A stretch of 64,000 nucleotides of DNA from Methylococcaceae bacterium UBA6146 (GTDB taxonomy: Bacteria; Pseudomonadota; Gammaproteobacteria; Methylococcales; Methylomonadaceae). The position numbers and the translations under genes are program-made. This document shows positions 21,978 through 30,788 of this stretch, piece by piece; the stretch's first letter is position 1, and each line of letters begins with the position of its first letter. The stretch lies in contig DIUY01000001.1 of NCBI GenBank assembly GCA_002422395.1, positions 186,001 to 250,000 of the forward strand, in the 5' to 3' direction. Under the pieces are notes generated by a model, which worked only from the letters and a program-made list of their open reading frames with translations, was not told the DNA's origin and ran no database searches.

Positions 21978-23224
21978 TAGGCTTTGGCTTGTAAATGGGC
22001 AATACGGATAGCGGCGGGCGGATGGCTGTAATGGAATGCGGAATACAACGGGTCTGGCGTTAATGTGCTGGCATTTTCTTCATAAAGCTTGACTAGGCCG
22101 CTAATCATTTTTTCGGCTTTGGCGTTGCTTGCGGCAAAATCATCCGCTTCAAATTCAAATTTGCGTTGAAAATACGCGCTGACCGGCTGCATAAAAAAGG
22201 TGAATGTTGACGACGCCAACATAAACAACAACAGCGCCGCCGCATTGGATTTTTGTTCCACCGCAACCCCTAAACCTGTGTAAAACCAATCTTGGTCGAT
22301 TATCCAACCTAAGACGCCGAAGCCTATTAGGCTCATGACGGAAGTCGCAACCAACATTTTGATGACGTGCTTGCGTTTAAAATGTCCCAGCTCATGCGCC
22401 AAAACCGCTTCCAACTCCTCCTCATCCAACGAGTTGACGAGATTGTCGAAAAACACGATGCGTTTGTTGTTGCCCAAACCGGTGAAGTAGGCATTGCCAT
22501 GGCCTGAACGTTTGGACCCGTCCATGATAAATATCCCTTGGCTGTTAAAACCACACCGCGACAACAAATCTTGGATGCGGTCTTTTAACGATCCTTCTTC
22601 CATCGGCGTAAATTTATTGAACAACGGGGCGATCACGGTCGGGAACAACCAGCTCATCAACAACGAAAAACTTATCAAAATTGCCCACGCCCAAACCCAC
22701 CACGACGCGCCGATGCTGTCCATAACCCATAAAATCAACGCCAACAACGGCAGGCCAATGGCCGCGCCTAAGGCCAGCTGCATGGCTTGGTCTTTGATAA
22801 ATTGCCGGACAGTGGTTTTGTTGAAACCGAATTGTTCTTCGATCACAAAGGTTTGGTAAACACTGGCAGGGATTTCAACCAGTGTCATGATGAGAAAAAC
22901 AGTGGCGGTTGCCCAGACGCCCGCCCATAAAGGCGAGCTGACCCAGCCGTTCCAGTATTGGAACACCGTATTGATGACACCGCCTAATGTCAACACAAGC
23001 AAAGCCGCCACACTGACAATCCGGTCTATATCGCCGAGCTTACCTTTGGCGAGCGTGTAATCGGCGGCTTTTTGGTGGGCTTTCAGCGACACCGCCGTTT
23101 TGAACGCCTCCGGCACGGCACCACGATGCGCTGCGACATAGCTTGCTTGGCGCTTAGCCAACCAAAATTCGACCGCAAAAGAAAGCAGGACGACGCTTAA
23201 AAAAATAACTGTGAAAGTATTCAT
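21977..23224 (-). CDS. M48-family zinc metalloprotease (Ste24-like)
   Basis: 415 residues, multi-spanning membrane protein. The zinc motif HELGH (AVLAHELGHFKRKH) and downstream FEFEADDFA give the two histidines and the third, glutamate ligand. The VIEEQFGFNKTT and GHGNAYFTGLG segments are typical of Ste24/CAAX-protease-like members rather than HtpX. It acts at the inner membrane, probably in protein quality control. Co-transcribed with rsgA and divergent from orn. Confidence 0.93.
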   Translation of the reverse strand: MNTFTVIFLSVVLLSFAVEFWLAKRQASYVAAHRGAVPEAFKTAVSLKAHQKAADYTLAKGKLGDIDRIVSVAALLVLTLGGVINTVFQYWNGWVSSPLWAGVWATATVFLIMTLVEIPASVYQTFVIEEQFGFNKTTVRQFIKDQAMQLALGAAIGLPLLALILWVMDSIGASWWVWAWAILISFSLLMSWLFPTVIAPLFNKFTPMEEGSLKDRIQDLLSRCGFNSQGIFIMDGSKRSGHGNAYFTGLGNNKRIVFFDNLVNSLDEEELEAVLAHELGHFKRKHVIKMLVATSVMSLIGFGVLGWIIDQDWFYTGLGVAVEQKSNAAALLLFMLASSTFTFFMQPVSAYFQRKFEFEADDFAASNAKAEKMISGLVKLYEENASTLTPDPLYSAFHYSHPPAAIRIAHLQAKA

Positions 23225-23299
23225 GAAATTGTAAGAGTTAGACGTACAAATTAGCCAATGCTACACTAACCCCCACCTTTAATACAACGGAATCAAGAC

Positions 23300-23854
23300 A
23301 TGGCACAGGATTCTTCGCATCTTATTTGGATAGACTTGGAAATGACCGGTTTAAATCCAGACACGGATTTAATTATTGAAATAGCAACCATTGTGACTGA
23401 CAAAGACCTTAATATTTTGGCGCAAGGCCCAGTATTCGCCGTGCATCAGTCGGACGAGGCATTGGCGGCAATGGATGAGTGGAACCAAACCCATCATGGC
23501 CAATCGGGGTTGATTGAACGCGTCAAGGCATCCACAATCACTGAAACGAAAGCCGAACAGCTGACGATTGAGTTTTTACAACGTTGGGTGCCGGAAAACA
23601 CCTCCCCCATTTGCGGCAACAGCATCGGTCAGGACCGGCGCTTCCTGTACCGCCACATGCCCAAATTAGAGGCCTATTTCCATTACCGCAACCTGGATGT
23701 GTCAACGCTTAAAGAACTGGCGGCACGCTGGGCGCCCGCCGTCAAAGAAGGCTTTGCCAAAGAATCCAAACACCAGGCGTTGGATGACATTATCGACTCA
23801 ATTGAAGAGCTGCGTTATTACCGCGAACACTTTATTGCACCGGAATACCGATAA
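23300..23854 (+). CDS. orn: Oligoribonuclease
   Basis: 184 residues. DEDDh 3'-5' exonuclease that degrades short RNA oligonucleotides and pGpG. The acidic motifs are WIDLEMTGL (Exo I), GNSIGQDRRFL (Exo II) and KHQALDDIIDSIEEL (Exo III, with the catalytic His). Divergent from the M48 gene across 75 bp. Confidence 0.97.
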   Translation: MAQDSSHLIWIDLEMTGLNPDTDLIIEIATIVTDKDLNILAQGPVFAVHQSDEALAAMDEWNQTHHGQSGLIERVKASTITETKAEQLTIEFLQRWVPENTSPICGNSIGQDRRFLYRHMPKLEAYFHYRNLDVSTLKELAARWAPAVKEGFAKESKHQALDDIIDSIEELRYYREHFIAPEYR

Positions 23855-23885
23855 AGCCAAACGATAAGGGCTGCCCCATTACTCT

Positions 23886-24439
23886 ATGAACCAGTTAATC
23901 GCTATCGCACTGGGCGGCGATTCTGGCGCAGTTGCACGCTTTTTGGTATCGGCCGGCGTTTATCAATGGCTAGGCAGGGGCTTTCCCTTCGGCACATTAG
24001 CCGTCAACCTCATCGGCTCGCTATTGCTTAGCCTATTGACCGAAGCCCTAGTGTTGCAACGTGCCGCTATCGCCTTAGAATACCGTGACGAAAACAATGG
24101 TGAATATAGCAGGGAACCTATTTGACTGCTTAATGGCTGTTTGGTTTGGCTTGCTGTGCGGCAGGACGTTATTTTTTATTCCGGCGGCGTCCAGTGCATC
24201 TCTTACGCATTGATGCTTGCCAGTGCAATTGCAGCGTTTTTAATCGGCATCGTAGCGGCGGCTTTATTGGCTAAAGTGACGATGCCGATGGAATATCGGG
24301 CGGTGATTATGGTCATTTAATCATAGAATTTTATGATGAGCCTGCCAAAATAGACAAAGCCATCCGGACGCTTAACGCCAGAATCAAGCTGAAACATATC
24401 GTCAGCTGGCCTGCGACCAGCTATATTGATCCACACGAG
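23886..24439 (+). pseudogene. crcB: Decayed crcB (fluoride channel) and downstream remnant
   Basis: Codons from 23886 read as an intact CrcB/FluC N-terminus: MNQLIAIALGGDSGAVARF, then FGTLAVNLIGSLLLSLL, up to LVLQRAAIALEYR. After that the frame runs into DENNGEYSREPI and a stop at 24123-24125, giving 79 residues instead of about 125 and losing the third and fourth helices with the phenylalanine F-box. Further on, a frame encodes a hydrophobic LMLASAIAAFLIGIVAAALL (before 24320), then a shifted frame encodes DYGHLIIEFYDEPAKIDKAI to a stop at 24437-24439. That last piece vaguely resembles the end of DUF190/PII-like proteins, which often follow crcB. Several lesions are needed, so this is decay rather than one read error. 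Confidence 0.7.
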
Positions 24440-24492
24440 TAGCATTTTTTTGTTCTTAACACCCCTTCATATTTACAAGGTAAACCACCGTC

Positions 24493-25761
24493 ATGCTAGA
24501 CCCCCGCTTATTTAGGACTGAACTTGATTTTGTCACCGAACAATTAACCAGACGTTCATTCAACTTTAACCCCGCTGCGTATCTCGAACTGGAAACTCGG
24601 CGTAAAGACATCCAAGTCAAAACCCAAGACCTGCAAAATGAGCGCAACAGCCGTTCCAAAGCAATAGGCCAGGCGAAAGCCAAGGGCGAAGACGTGCAGC
24701 CACTATTAGACCAAGTGCAACATTTGGGTGATGAGCTGAAAGCCGCCGAAACAACGTTGGCTGAAATACAAACCAGCATGGCTGCATTAATGGAAGGCAT
24801 ACCCAATATTCTCGATGCCGCTGTGCCGGATGGCAAAGATGAAGAAGCGAATGTTGAAATAAGCCGTTGGGGCGAGATACCGGAATTTAGCTTTACGCCT
24901 AAAGACCACGTTGATCTAGGCGCAAACAAAGGCATGGACTTTGAACTGGGCGCAAAAATCACCGGCAGCCGCTTTGTCGTCCTAAACGGTGCGCTGGCAC
25001 GCTTGCAACGCGCCATAATCCAACTGATGCTCGACACGCACACCGCCGAACACGGTTACAGCGAAACCTACGTCCCGTTTTTGGTGAATGCCGACAGCTT
25101 GCGCGGCACTGGCCAATTGCCCAAGTTTGAAGCCGATTTGTTCAAGGCCAGCGATGAGCCGGCGCTTTATCTGATCCCAACTGCCGAAGTGCCGGTCACC
25201 AATATCGTCAGGGATGTGATTGTCGAAGCCAAAGACCTGCCGCTTAAATTTGTCTGCCATAGCCCGTGTTTCCGCAGCGAAGCGGGGGCTTATGGGCGGG
25301 ATGTGCGCGGCATGATACGCCAGCACCAATTTGAAAAAGTCGAGATCGTGCAGATCGTCAAACCCGAAGAGTCCGCTAAAGCACACGAAGAACTGACACA
25401 ACATGCCGAAACCATTCTGCAAAAACTGAACCTGCCTTACCGCAAAATGTTGCTATGCGCGGGCGACACCGGCTTTTCATCCGCAAAAACCTACGACCTT
25501 GAAGTTTGGCTGCCAGGCCAAGGCGCGTATCGGGAAATATCGTCGTGCAGCAATTTCAAGGACTTCCAGGCCCGGCGCCTGCAAGCGCGTTGGCGCAACC
25601 CTGAAACCGGCAAACCGGAATTGGTGCATACCTTAAACGGCTCAGGTTTGGCTGCGGGCAGGACATTGATTGCCGTGATGGAAAATTATCAGGATGCCGA
25701 AGGGCGCATCCGTATCCCAGCCGCGCTACAACCTTATATGGGCGGTTTGGATATTATTTAG
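24493..25761 (+). CDS. serS: Seryl-tRNA synthetase
   Basis: 422 residues, normal length. Charges tRNA-Ser, and tRNA-Sec if present. An N-terminal antiparallel coiled coil occupies residues about 1-110 (MLDPRLFRTELDFVTEQLTR at its start). Class II motifs follow: motif 2 FRSEAGAYGRDVRGMIRQHQ and motif 3 NGSGLAAGRTLIAVMENYQ. Followed by a small hairpin and a SEL1-repeat gene. Confidence 0.97.
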   Translation: MLDPRLFRTELDFVTEQLTRRSFNFNPAAYLELETRRKDIQVKTQDLQNERNSRSKAIGQAKAKGEDVQPLLDQVQHLGDELKAAETTLAEIQTSMAALMEGIPNILDAAVPDGKDEEANVEISRWGEIPEFSFTPKDHVDLGANKGMDFELGAKITGSRFVVLNGALARLQRAIIQLMLDTHTAEHGYSETYVPFLVNADSLRGTGQLPKFEADLFKASDEPALYLIPTAEVPVTNIVRDVIVEAKDLPLKFVCHSPCFRSEAGAYGRDVRGMIRQHQFEKVEIVQIVKPEESAKAHEELTQHAETILQKLNLPYRKMLLCAGDTGFSSAKTYDLEVWLPGQGAYREISSCSNFKDFQARRLQARWRNPETGKPELVHTLNGSGLAAGRTLIAVMENYQDAEGRIRIPAALQPYMGGLDII

Positions 25762-25778
25762 TTAGCACCGTCTTTCAT

Positions 25779-25803
25779 GCCCGGCCTAAATTGCCGGGCT
25801 TTC
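25779..25803 (+). terminator. Weak terminator hairpin after serS
   Basis: Seven-bp stem GCCCGGC/GCCGGGC with a seven-base loop, then only TTTC. The short T-run suggests partial termination, allowing some read-through into the next gene. Confidence 0.5.
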
Positions 25804-25829
25804 AATCGCGACAAAAGGGGGCTAGATTG

Positions 25830-26297
25830 ATGTTTAAAATACACAGATTATTAGTTTTATCGGCTTTGCTGGCGCTAGGTGCGCCTGTGCAAGCGGAAGA
25901 GCCCGCACCGCAGAGCGCTATGCAACAAAGCGCCGAACAAGGCGATGCCAAAGCGCAAGCCAAGTTCGGCGCCATGTATTTATTGGGCAACGGCGTAGCA
26001 AAAGACGAACAAAAAGCGGCGGAATGGTTGTTAAAAGCGGCCAACCAAGGGCATGTTGAAGCACAAATGATTATGGCGGCACTATTTGATCGCGGTTTAG
26101 GCGTAAAAAACGATGTCAAAACAGCCACCCAATGGTATGAAAAAGCCGCCGCACAAGGCAATACGTCCGCATTGGCCATTTTAGGCAGGAATCCGGTGGC
26201 TAAAGGCGGTATCGCTTTTAATTATCAGGCCATGCGCTTAAGTGCCGCCAAACAAATCCCAACTGAATATGCCAAAAAAATTCTCCTGACAAAATAA
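25830..26297 (+). CDS. Secreted SEL1-repeat protein
   Basis: 155 residues with a signal peptide (MFKIHRLLVLSALLALG, cleavage near VQAEE). Three SEL1-like repeats follow: AEQGDAKAQAKFGAMYLLGN, ANQGHVEAQMIMAALFDRGL, and AAAQGNTSALAILGR. These α/α-hairpin repeats serve protein interaction in the periplasm. AGGGGG precedes the ATG, fixing the start. It lies 6 bp before gltX, so the two probably share a transcript. Confidence 0.85.
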   Translation: MFKIHRLLVLSALLALGAPVQAEEPAPQSAMQQSAEQGDAKAQAKFGAMYLLGNGVAKDEQKAAEWLLKAANQGHVEAQMIMAALFDRGLGVKNDVKTATQWYEKAAAQGNTSALAILGRNPVAKGGIAFNYQAMRLSAAKQIPTEYAKKILLTK

Positions 26298-26303
26298 TAC
26301 GCC

Positions 26304-27701
26304 ATGACTATAACCACACGTTTCGCCCCCAGCCCTACCGGCTATTTGCATGTCGGCGGCGCACGCACCGCCCTGTTTTCCTGGCTGTATGCACGCAAAC
26401 ACGGCGGCAAATTTATCTTACGCATTGAAGACACTGACCTGGAGCGCTCAACCCAAGAATCCGTCGATGCCATTTTGCAAGGCATGGCTTGGCTGGGGCT
26501 GGATTATGATGAAGGGCCGTTTTACCAAACACACCGTTTTGACCGTTACAAAGAGATCATCCAGCAATTGGTGGCGCAAGGCGACGCCTATTATTGTTAT
26601 TGCAGCAAAGAAGAGCTGGAACAACTGCGCACCGAACAAATGGCGAACAAAGAAAAACCGCGCTATAACGGCAAATGTCGGCATGACGCAGCAGCTGTTG
26701 ACGGCAGGGAGCCAGTCATCCGCTTTAAAAATCCGGTTGATGGCGTCGTCACCATCCCCGATTTGGTTAAAGGCGATATTACCGTCGCCAATAAAGAACT
26801 GGATGATTTGATCATCGCCCGCGCCGATGGCACGCCCACCTACAACCTCACCGTCGTCGTCGATGATATGGATATGGGCGTCACGCACGTCATCCGCGGC
26901 GATGACCACATCAACAACACCCCGCGGCAGATAAACATCCTCAAAGCCTTAGACGCCAATTTGCCTTACTATGCGCATTTACCGATGATCTTAGGCGCGG
27001 ATGGTGCGCGGTTATCAAAACGTCACGGTGCTGTCAGCGTCATGCAGTTTCGTGACGACGGCTATTTACCGGAAGCTTTACTGAATTATCTGGTGCGCCT
27101 AGGTTGGTCACACGGCGATCAGGAAATTTTCTCACTTGACGAAATGGTCGGGTTCTTTGATTTGGATGCCGTGAATGGTTCGGCATCCGCGTTCAACATG
27201 GAAAAGCTATTGTGGCTAAACCACCAATACATTATGAATAGCGATCCGGCGCATGTCGCACGGCATTTAAGCTGGCATATCGGCGAACTGGGGATTGACC
27301 CCACTGATGGCCCCGAATTGATTGATGTGGTCATCGCACAAAGGGAACGCAGCAAAACTTTAGTGGACATGGCCGCAGCTAGCCTTTATTTCTATAAGGA
27401 ATTTGACAGCTATGACGAAAAGGCCGCCAAAAAGAACTTCACCACAGGTTCGGACACGGTATTGGCGCATTTACATGATGAATTTGCCACCGTCACTGGC
27501 TGGCAAAGCGACAGGCTGCATCAAATCGTAATCCAACTTGCCGAAACACTAGGGCTTAATTTAGGCAAGGTTGCCCAGCCCTTACGCGTTGCCGTGTGTG
27601 GCTCTGCTGTTTCACCGGCTATTGATGTGACCTTAGCCTTATTGGGCAAAGAAAAGACTTTAAACAGAATAAAACGGGCTATAAATTACATTCAAAGCTA
27701 A
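26304..27701 (+). CDS. gltX: Glutamyl-tRNA synthetase
   Basis: 465 residues. Class I signatures are FAPSPTGYLHVGGARTA (HIGH-type) and ARLSKRHGAVS (KMSKS-type). Charges tRNA-Glu. Two tRNA-Glu genes follow within 370 bp, a fitting neighbourhood. Confidence 0.97.
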   Translation: MTITTRFAPSPTGYLHVGGARTALFSWLYARKHGGKFILRIEDTDLERSTQESVDAILQGMAWLGLDYDEGPFYQTHRFDRYKEIIQQLVAQGDAYYCYCSKEELEQLRTEQMANKEKPRYNGKCRHDAAAVDGREPVIRFKNPVDGVVTIPDLVKGDITVANKELDDLIIARADGTPTYNLTVVVDDMDMGVTHVIRGDDHINNTPRQINILKALDANLPYYAHLPMILGADGARLSKRHGAVSVMQFRDDGYLPEALLNYLVRLGWSHGDQEIFSLDEMVGFFDLDAVNGSASAFNMEKLLWLNHQYIMNSDPAHVARHLSWHIGELGIDPTDGPELIDVVIAQRERSKTLVDMAAASLYFYKEFDSYDEKAAKKNFTTGSDTVLAHLHDEFATVTGWQSDRLHQIVIQLAETLGLNLGKVAQPLRVAVCGSAVSPAIDVTLALLGKEKTLNRIKRAINYIQS

Positions 27702-27708
27702 ATTAGTG

Positions 27709-27737
27709 CTGGACTTGCCCGATAAATCCTGTAAAAT
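27709..27737 (+). promoter_or_regulatory. Possible tRNA operon promoter
   Basis: CTGGAC and TAAAAT are separated by 17 bp, followed by a GC-rich discriminator (GCCCG) as in stringently controlled stable-RNA promoters. It lies 17 bp before tRNA-Ala. The -35 match is poor. Confidence 0.35.
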
Positions 27738-27753
27738 GCCCGTTCTTTACTTC

Positions 27754-27829
27754 GGGGGTATAGCTCAGCTGGGAGAACGCTTGCATGGCATGCAAGAGGT
27801 CAGCGGTTCGATCCCGCTTGGCTCCACCA
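27754..27829 (+). tRNA. tRNA-Ala (anticodon GGC)
   Basis: 76 nt with encoded CCA. Anticodon stem CTTGC/GCAAG around loop ATGGCAT gives GGC. The T-arm AGCGG-TTCGATC-CCGCT is perfect, and the alanine identity pair G3:U70 is present. Two stems are imperfect: acceptor pair 5:68 is G:G (next to a U6:G67 wobble), and D-stem pair 11:24 is C:A. The usual gammaproteobacterial gene pairs at both positions. It may still function. Confidence 0.9.
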
Positions 27830-27856
27830 ACTCAGTAAAAGTCGACTGAATTGCTA

Positions 27857-27932
27857 GTCCCCATCGTCTAGCGGCCTAGGACACTGCCCTTTCACGGCGG
27901 TAACAGGGGTTCGAACCCCCTTGGGGACGCCA
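27857..27932 (+). tRNA. tRNA-Glu (anticodon TTC), copy 1
   Basis: 76 nt beginning GTCCCCATCGTCTAGCGG and ending GGGGACGCCA. The anticodon loop CTTTCAC gives UUC and the acceptor stem GTCCCCA/TGGGGAC is perfect. CCA is encoded. 27 bp after tRNA-Ala. Confidence 0.97.
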
Positions 27933-27992
27933 TTTTTATAATGGTTTTATAATTTTTTTGTTTAATAATTTAGGCTCGGCTAAATCTGTTTA

Positions 27993-28068
27993 GTCCCCAT
28001 CGTCTAGCGGCCTAGGACACTGCCCTTTCACGGCGGTAACAGGGGTTCGAACCCCCTTGGGGACGCCA
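27993..28068 (+). tRNA. tRNA-Glu (anticodon TTC), copy 2
   Basis: Identical in sequence to the copy at 27857-27932, including CCA; a tandem duplication. The 60 bp between them are AT-rich and unrelated to the tRNA. The 175 bp after it (28069-28243) show no gene. Confidence 0.97.
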
Positions 28069-28243
28069 TTTTATATGGCTGACTTCTAAACAAGCTTTTC
28101 TCCCTACAAAATCCAAAAACCCACCTAAGCACTAAACTTAGCGCCCCTATTGAATAGACAGTAGTTAATACCGATATTTAAGCACCGTCCATCAGAACTA
28201 CCCGCCTTAAAACGCATTTTAATGATGCGCATGCGCCAACCTA

Positions 28244-29188
28244 CTAAAACAACGCCAACGCCTCCAAACATTTTTGGTAATGCTGCAAACCATTGGCGGG
28301 CTGCAACTTTAGGCCGGGCAACACAAAACCATAGCGGATGCCCGCTTGTTCGGCATCAAGCAACCATCGGCACAGCTGGCTTAAACGCTCTTCGGTGTTA
28401 TGGCCATTGGCATAATCATAATCCAACCAAATATCCGCCGCCGTACCGCCAGCGTATTGTTTGCTGAACACCCCTAAACCTTTGGCAAAAGACTTCCAAT
28501 GTATATGTTTGACAGGATCACCCACCTGATAGGTTTGTAACCCGTAAAAATCGTCTGCGCCTTTGTTGCTGATGCCCCGCTCAGACTGGCTTGCCGCCGT
28601 TTCGGGAAACGGGCTTTCCAGCGCCGTAGGCTTAGGATAAACCAGCACCTTAAAATCAAAACGAAGCGGCGACCAGGCCCGAAAAAAGCCTAGGGGATAG
28701 GTGCTTGACAAAGTGATTTTATCGACCGTGTGCCAGCCCCTTTTTTGTGTGCTGGCATAGAGCGTGACTTGCGCTTTACTCTGCGCCGGGATAATGATGC
28801 TTTCCGTTTCTTCCAGCGTGATTTGCAGCTGATAACGCTCAGCATCGCTCGGATTGGTGATATGGAATGTAAATGCCGCCGACTCACCGGCAAAAACGGG
28901 CTTGCTCTGGCCTTTTTGCACGACCAAACCCGATAGCGATTTAAAGCTATGCAAAATCGCAATAAAAAAGACACTGGCCAATAAAAAGCCTAATAAATAG
29001 GCTAAGTTATTGTTGTAAACGAACGCTATCAACAAAACCAAAAGGATAAGCACACCAAATCCTAAACCACGCTGAGTGGGCAAAATAAAAACCCGCCGCT
29101 GTGTTAACCGCACGGGTGCGTCGGTAGGTGGCTCGCCCGCAAAAAACCGCAACGCCTTAATCCGCGCTTTTAGCCTACCCTGACTCAA
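28244..29188 (-). CDS. DUF58 domain protein
   Basis: 314 residues. Two adjacent membrane segments occupy residues about 40-80 (LGFGVLILLVLLIAFVY and AYLLGFLLASVFFIAIL). The DUF58 core is visible: DDFYGLQTYQVGDPVKHIHW then KSFAK. Its start overlaps the MoxR stop by four bases. MoxR-DUF58 pairs are a chaperone-like module that often acts with VWA or transglutaminase-like proteins; none of those follows here. Confidence 0.92.
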   Translation of the reverse strand: MSQGRLKARIKALRFFAGEPPTDAPVRLTQRRVFILPTQRGLGFGVLILLVLLIAFVYNNNLAYLLGFLLASVFFIAILHSFKSLSGLVVQKGQSKPVFAGESAAFTFHITNPSDAERYQLQITLEETESIIIPAQSKAQVTLYASTQKRGWHTVDKITLSSTYPLGFFRAWSPLRFDFKVLVYPKPTALESPFPETAASQSERGISNKGADDFYGLQTYQVGDPVKHIHWKSFAKGLGVFSKQYAGGTAADIWLDYDYANGHNTEERLSQLCRWLLDAEQAGIRYGFVLPGLKLQPANGLQHYQKCLEALALF

Positions 29189-30090
29189 GGGATGGCAACC
29201 TTATTCAGCAAAGGCGCGACGACGGCCTCCGAATTGGCGCCGCCAGTCCTTATACGGTGGCCTGCAACAGCCGCCAACACCGCCTGCACGTCTTCAGGGA
29301 TGACCGCATCACGCTGCGCCATAAACGCCCAGGCCTTAGCCGCCCGCAGTAACGCCAGCCCGCCGCGCGGTGACAAGCCACAAGGATAATCGGGCGACTC
29401 ACGGGTAAAGTTGATAAGCGCTTGGCAGTAATCCAGCAACGCATCCGACGCATACACCCCCGCCACCGCAAGCTGCATTTTCTGAAGTTGCCCCGGCGGC
29501 AACAGCGCCGGTAACGAGCCAATCAACTCCGCCCGGCTTTGCCCGGCAAGCAGCTCCCTTTCCGCCTGGTAATCAGGATAACCCAGCTCAATACACATTA
29601 AAAAACGGTCCAGCTGTGACTCCGGCAGCGGAAACGTACCGATTTGATGTGATGGGTTTTGGGTGGCAATCACAAAAAAAGGCTGCGGCAACGGATAGGT
29701 TTTGCCTTCCACCGTAACTTGGGACTCTTCCATGGCTTCCAGCAGCGCACTTTGCGCTTTAGGTGTGGCACGGTTAATTTCATCGGCCAGCACCATCTGA
29801 TTAAACACTGGGCCCGGATGGAACTCAAACGTATGGTTTTTACTGTCAAAAACCGATGCGCCCAATATATCGGCGGGCAAAATGTCGCTGGTAAATTGAA
29901 TACGCTGGTAATTTAGCCCCAAGAGCTTTGCCAAAGTATGCGCCAATGTGGTTTTGCCTACCCCCGGAATATCTTCTATCAGCAAGTGGCCACGCGCCAG
30001 CAAACAACAAAGTGCCAGCCGAATTTTATGGTCTTTGCCAAGAATAATCAGATTGGCGGAATCTAATACTTGTTTGATTACATTTTGCAT
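29185..30090 (-). CDS. MoxR-family AAA+ ATPase
   Basis: 301 residues. Walker A is GVGKT (LIEDIPGVGKTTLAHTLAKL), Walker B is VLADEINRATPKAQSALLEA, and sensor 1 is FVIATQNP. Family MoxR proteins assist maturation of metal enzymes and complexes; the eponymous member serves methanol dehydrogenase, but no mox genes are in the window. Overlaps DUF58 by ATGA. Confidence 0.95.
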   Translation of the reverse strand: MQNVIKQVLDSANLIILGKDHKIRLALCCLLARGHLLIEDIPGVGKTTLAHTLAKLLGLNYQRIQFTSDILPADILGASVFDSKNHTFEFHPGPVFNQMVLADEINRATPKAQSALLEAMEESQVTVEGKTYPLPQPFFVIATQNPSHQIGTFPLPESQLDRFLMCIELGYPDYQAERELLAGQSRAELIGSLPALLPPGQLQKMQLAVAGVYASDALLDYCQALINFTRESPDYPCGLSPRGGLALLRAAKAWAFMAQRDAVIPEDVQAVLAAVAGHRIRTGGANSEAVVAPLLNKVAIP

Positions 30091-30174
30091 GGGTGATGAT
30101 AGGATGCTGGATTAAATACGCACAGTGCTATAAAGCACAAAGTATAAAGTAAGATTTAATATCAGGGGTTAATT

Positions 30175-30513
30175 ATGAACAATTATGACGACGCAAAACA
30201 AACCTTAACCGCCATGCTGGAAGAACTGACCGAGCGGCTCGCCCATATTGCTGATGATGTCCGGCATACTGACCAACCCGCAGAAAAAGATTTTGCCGAA
30301 CAAGCGACACAAAACGAAAACAATGAAGTGCTGGACCAACTGGGCAATGCGGCAAGGACTGAAATATCACTTATAAAGCAAGCGCTTGTAAGAATAGATT
30401 CAGGTAATTACGGCATTTGCCAAGTTTGCGGCGAACCCATACGGGCCGAGCGCCTAAAAGCAGTGCCCTACTCCAGCATGTGCGTCAAATGCGCCAGTAA
30501 AACAGGGCATTAA
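30175..30513 (+). CDS. DksA/TraR-family zinc-finger protein
   Basis: 112 residues. Coiled-coil-like N-terminal half, then the DNYG-type segment (IDSGNYGICQVCGEPI) and a C4 zinc finger with CQVC and CVKC. The coiled-coil tip carries acidic residues, but the DxxDxA motif of true DksA is not clear (ADDVRHTDQPAEKDF), so this is a shorter DksA-like paralogue that may bind the RNA polymerase secondary channel. Divergent from moxR. Confidence 0.9.
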   Translation: MNNYDDAKQTLTAMLEELTERLAHIADDVRHTDQPAEKDFAEQATQNENNEVLDQLGNAARTEISLIKQALVRIDSGNYGICQVCGEPIRAERLKAVPYSSMCVKCASKTGH

Positions 30514-30560
30514 TTTATAGCAATCCGCTTCGTCGAAACACACCCGCCAAAACCCCAAAC

Positions 30561-30788
30561 ATGACCAAAGAAACCTTAAACACCCGCCGCCTGCTTTGCC
30601 CCTTGCCCGTCATCCGCACCCAAGATAAAGTCAAACAGCTACAGCCCGGCGATGTCCTGGAAGTGATTGGCACTGACCCGGGCATTATGCAAGACATCCC
30701 CGCATGGTGCCGCATCAATGGCCATAAGGTGCTGGATACAGCATCCGGCGATCATGAATATATTATTGTTTTTGAAGTGGGTGGCTAA
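30561..30788 (+). CDS. TusA-like sulfur carrier protein
   Basis: 75 residues with the sulfurtransferase signature RRLLCPLPVIRTQDKV, where the CPxP cysteine carries persulfide sulfur. The rest (VLEVIGTDPGIMQDIPAWC, then NGHKVLD) is the standard TusA/SirA fold. It overlaps the CDF transporter by one base. Whether it serves tRNA thiolation or another sulfur path cannot be told. Confidence 0.93.
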   Translation: MTKETLNTRRLLCPLPVIRTQDKVKQLQPGDVLEVIGTDPGIMQDIPAWCRINGHKVLDTASGDHEYIIVFEVGG

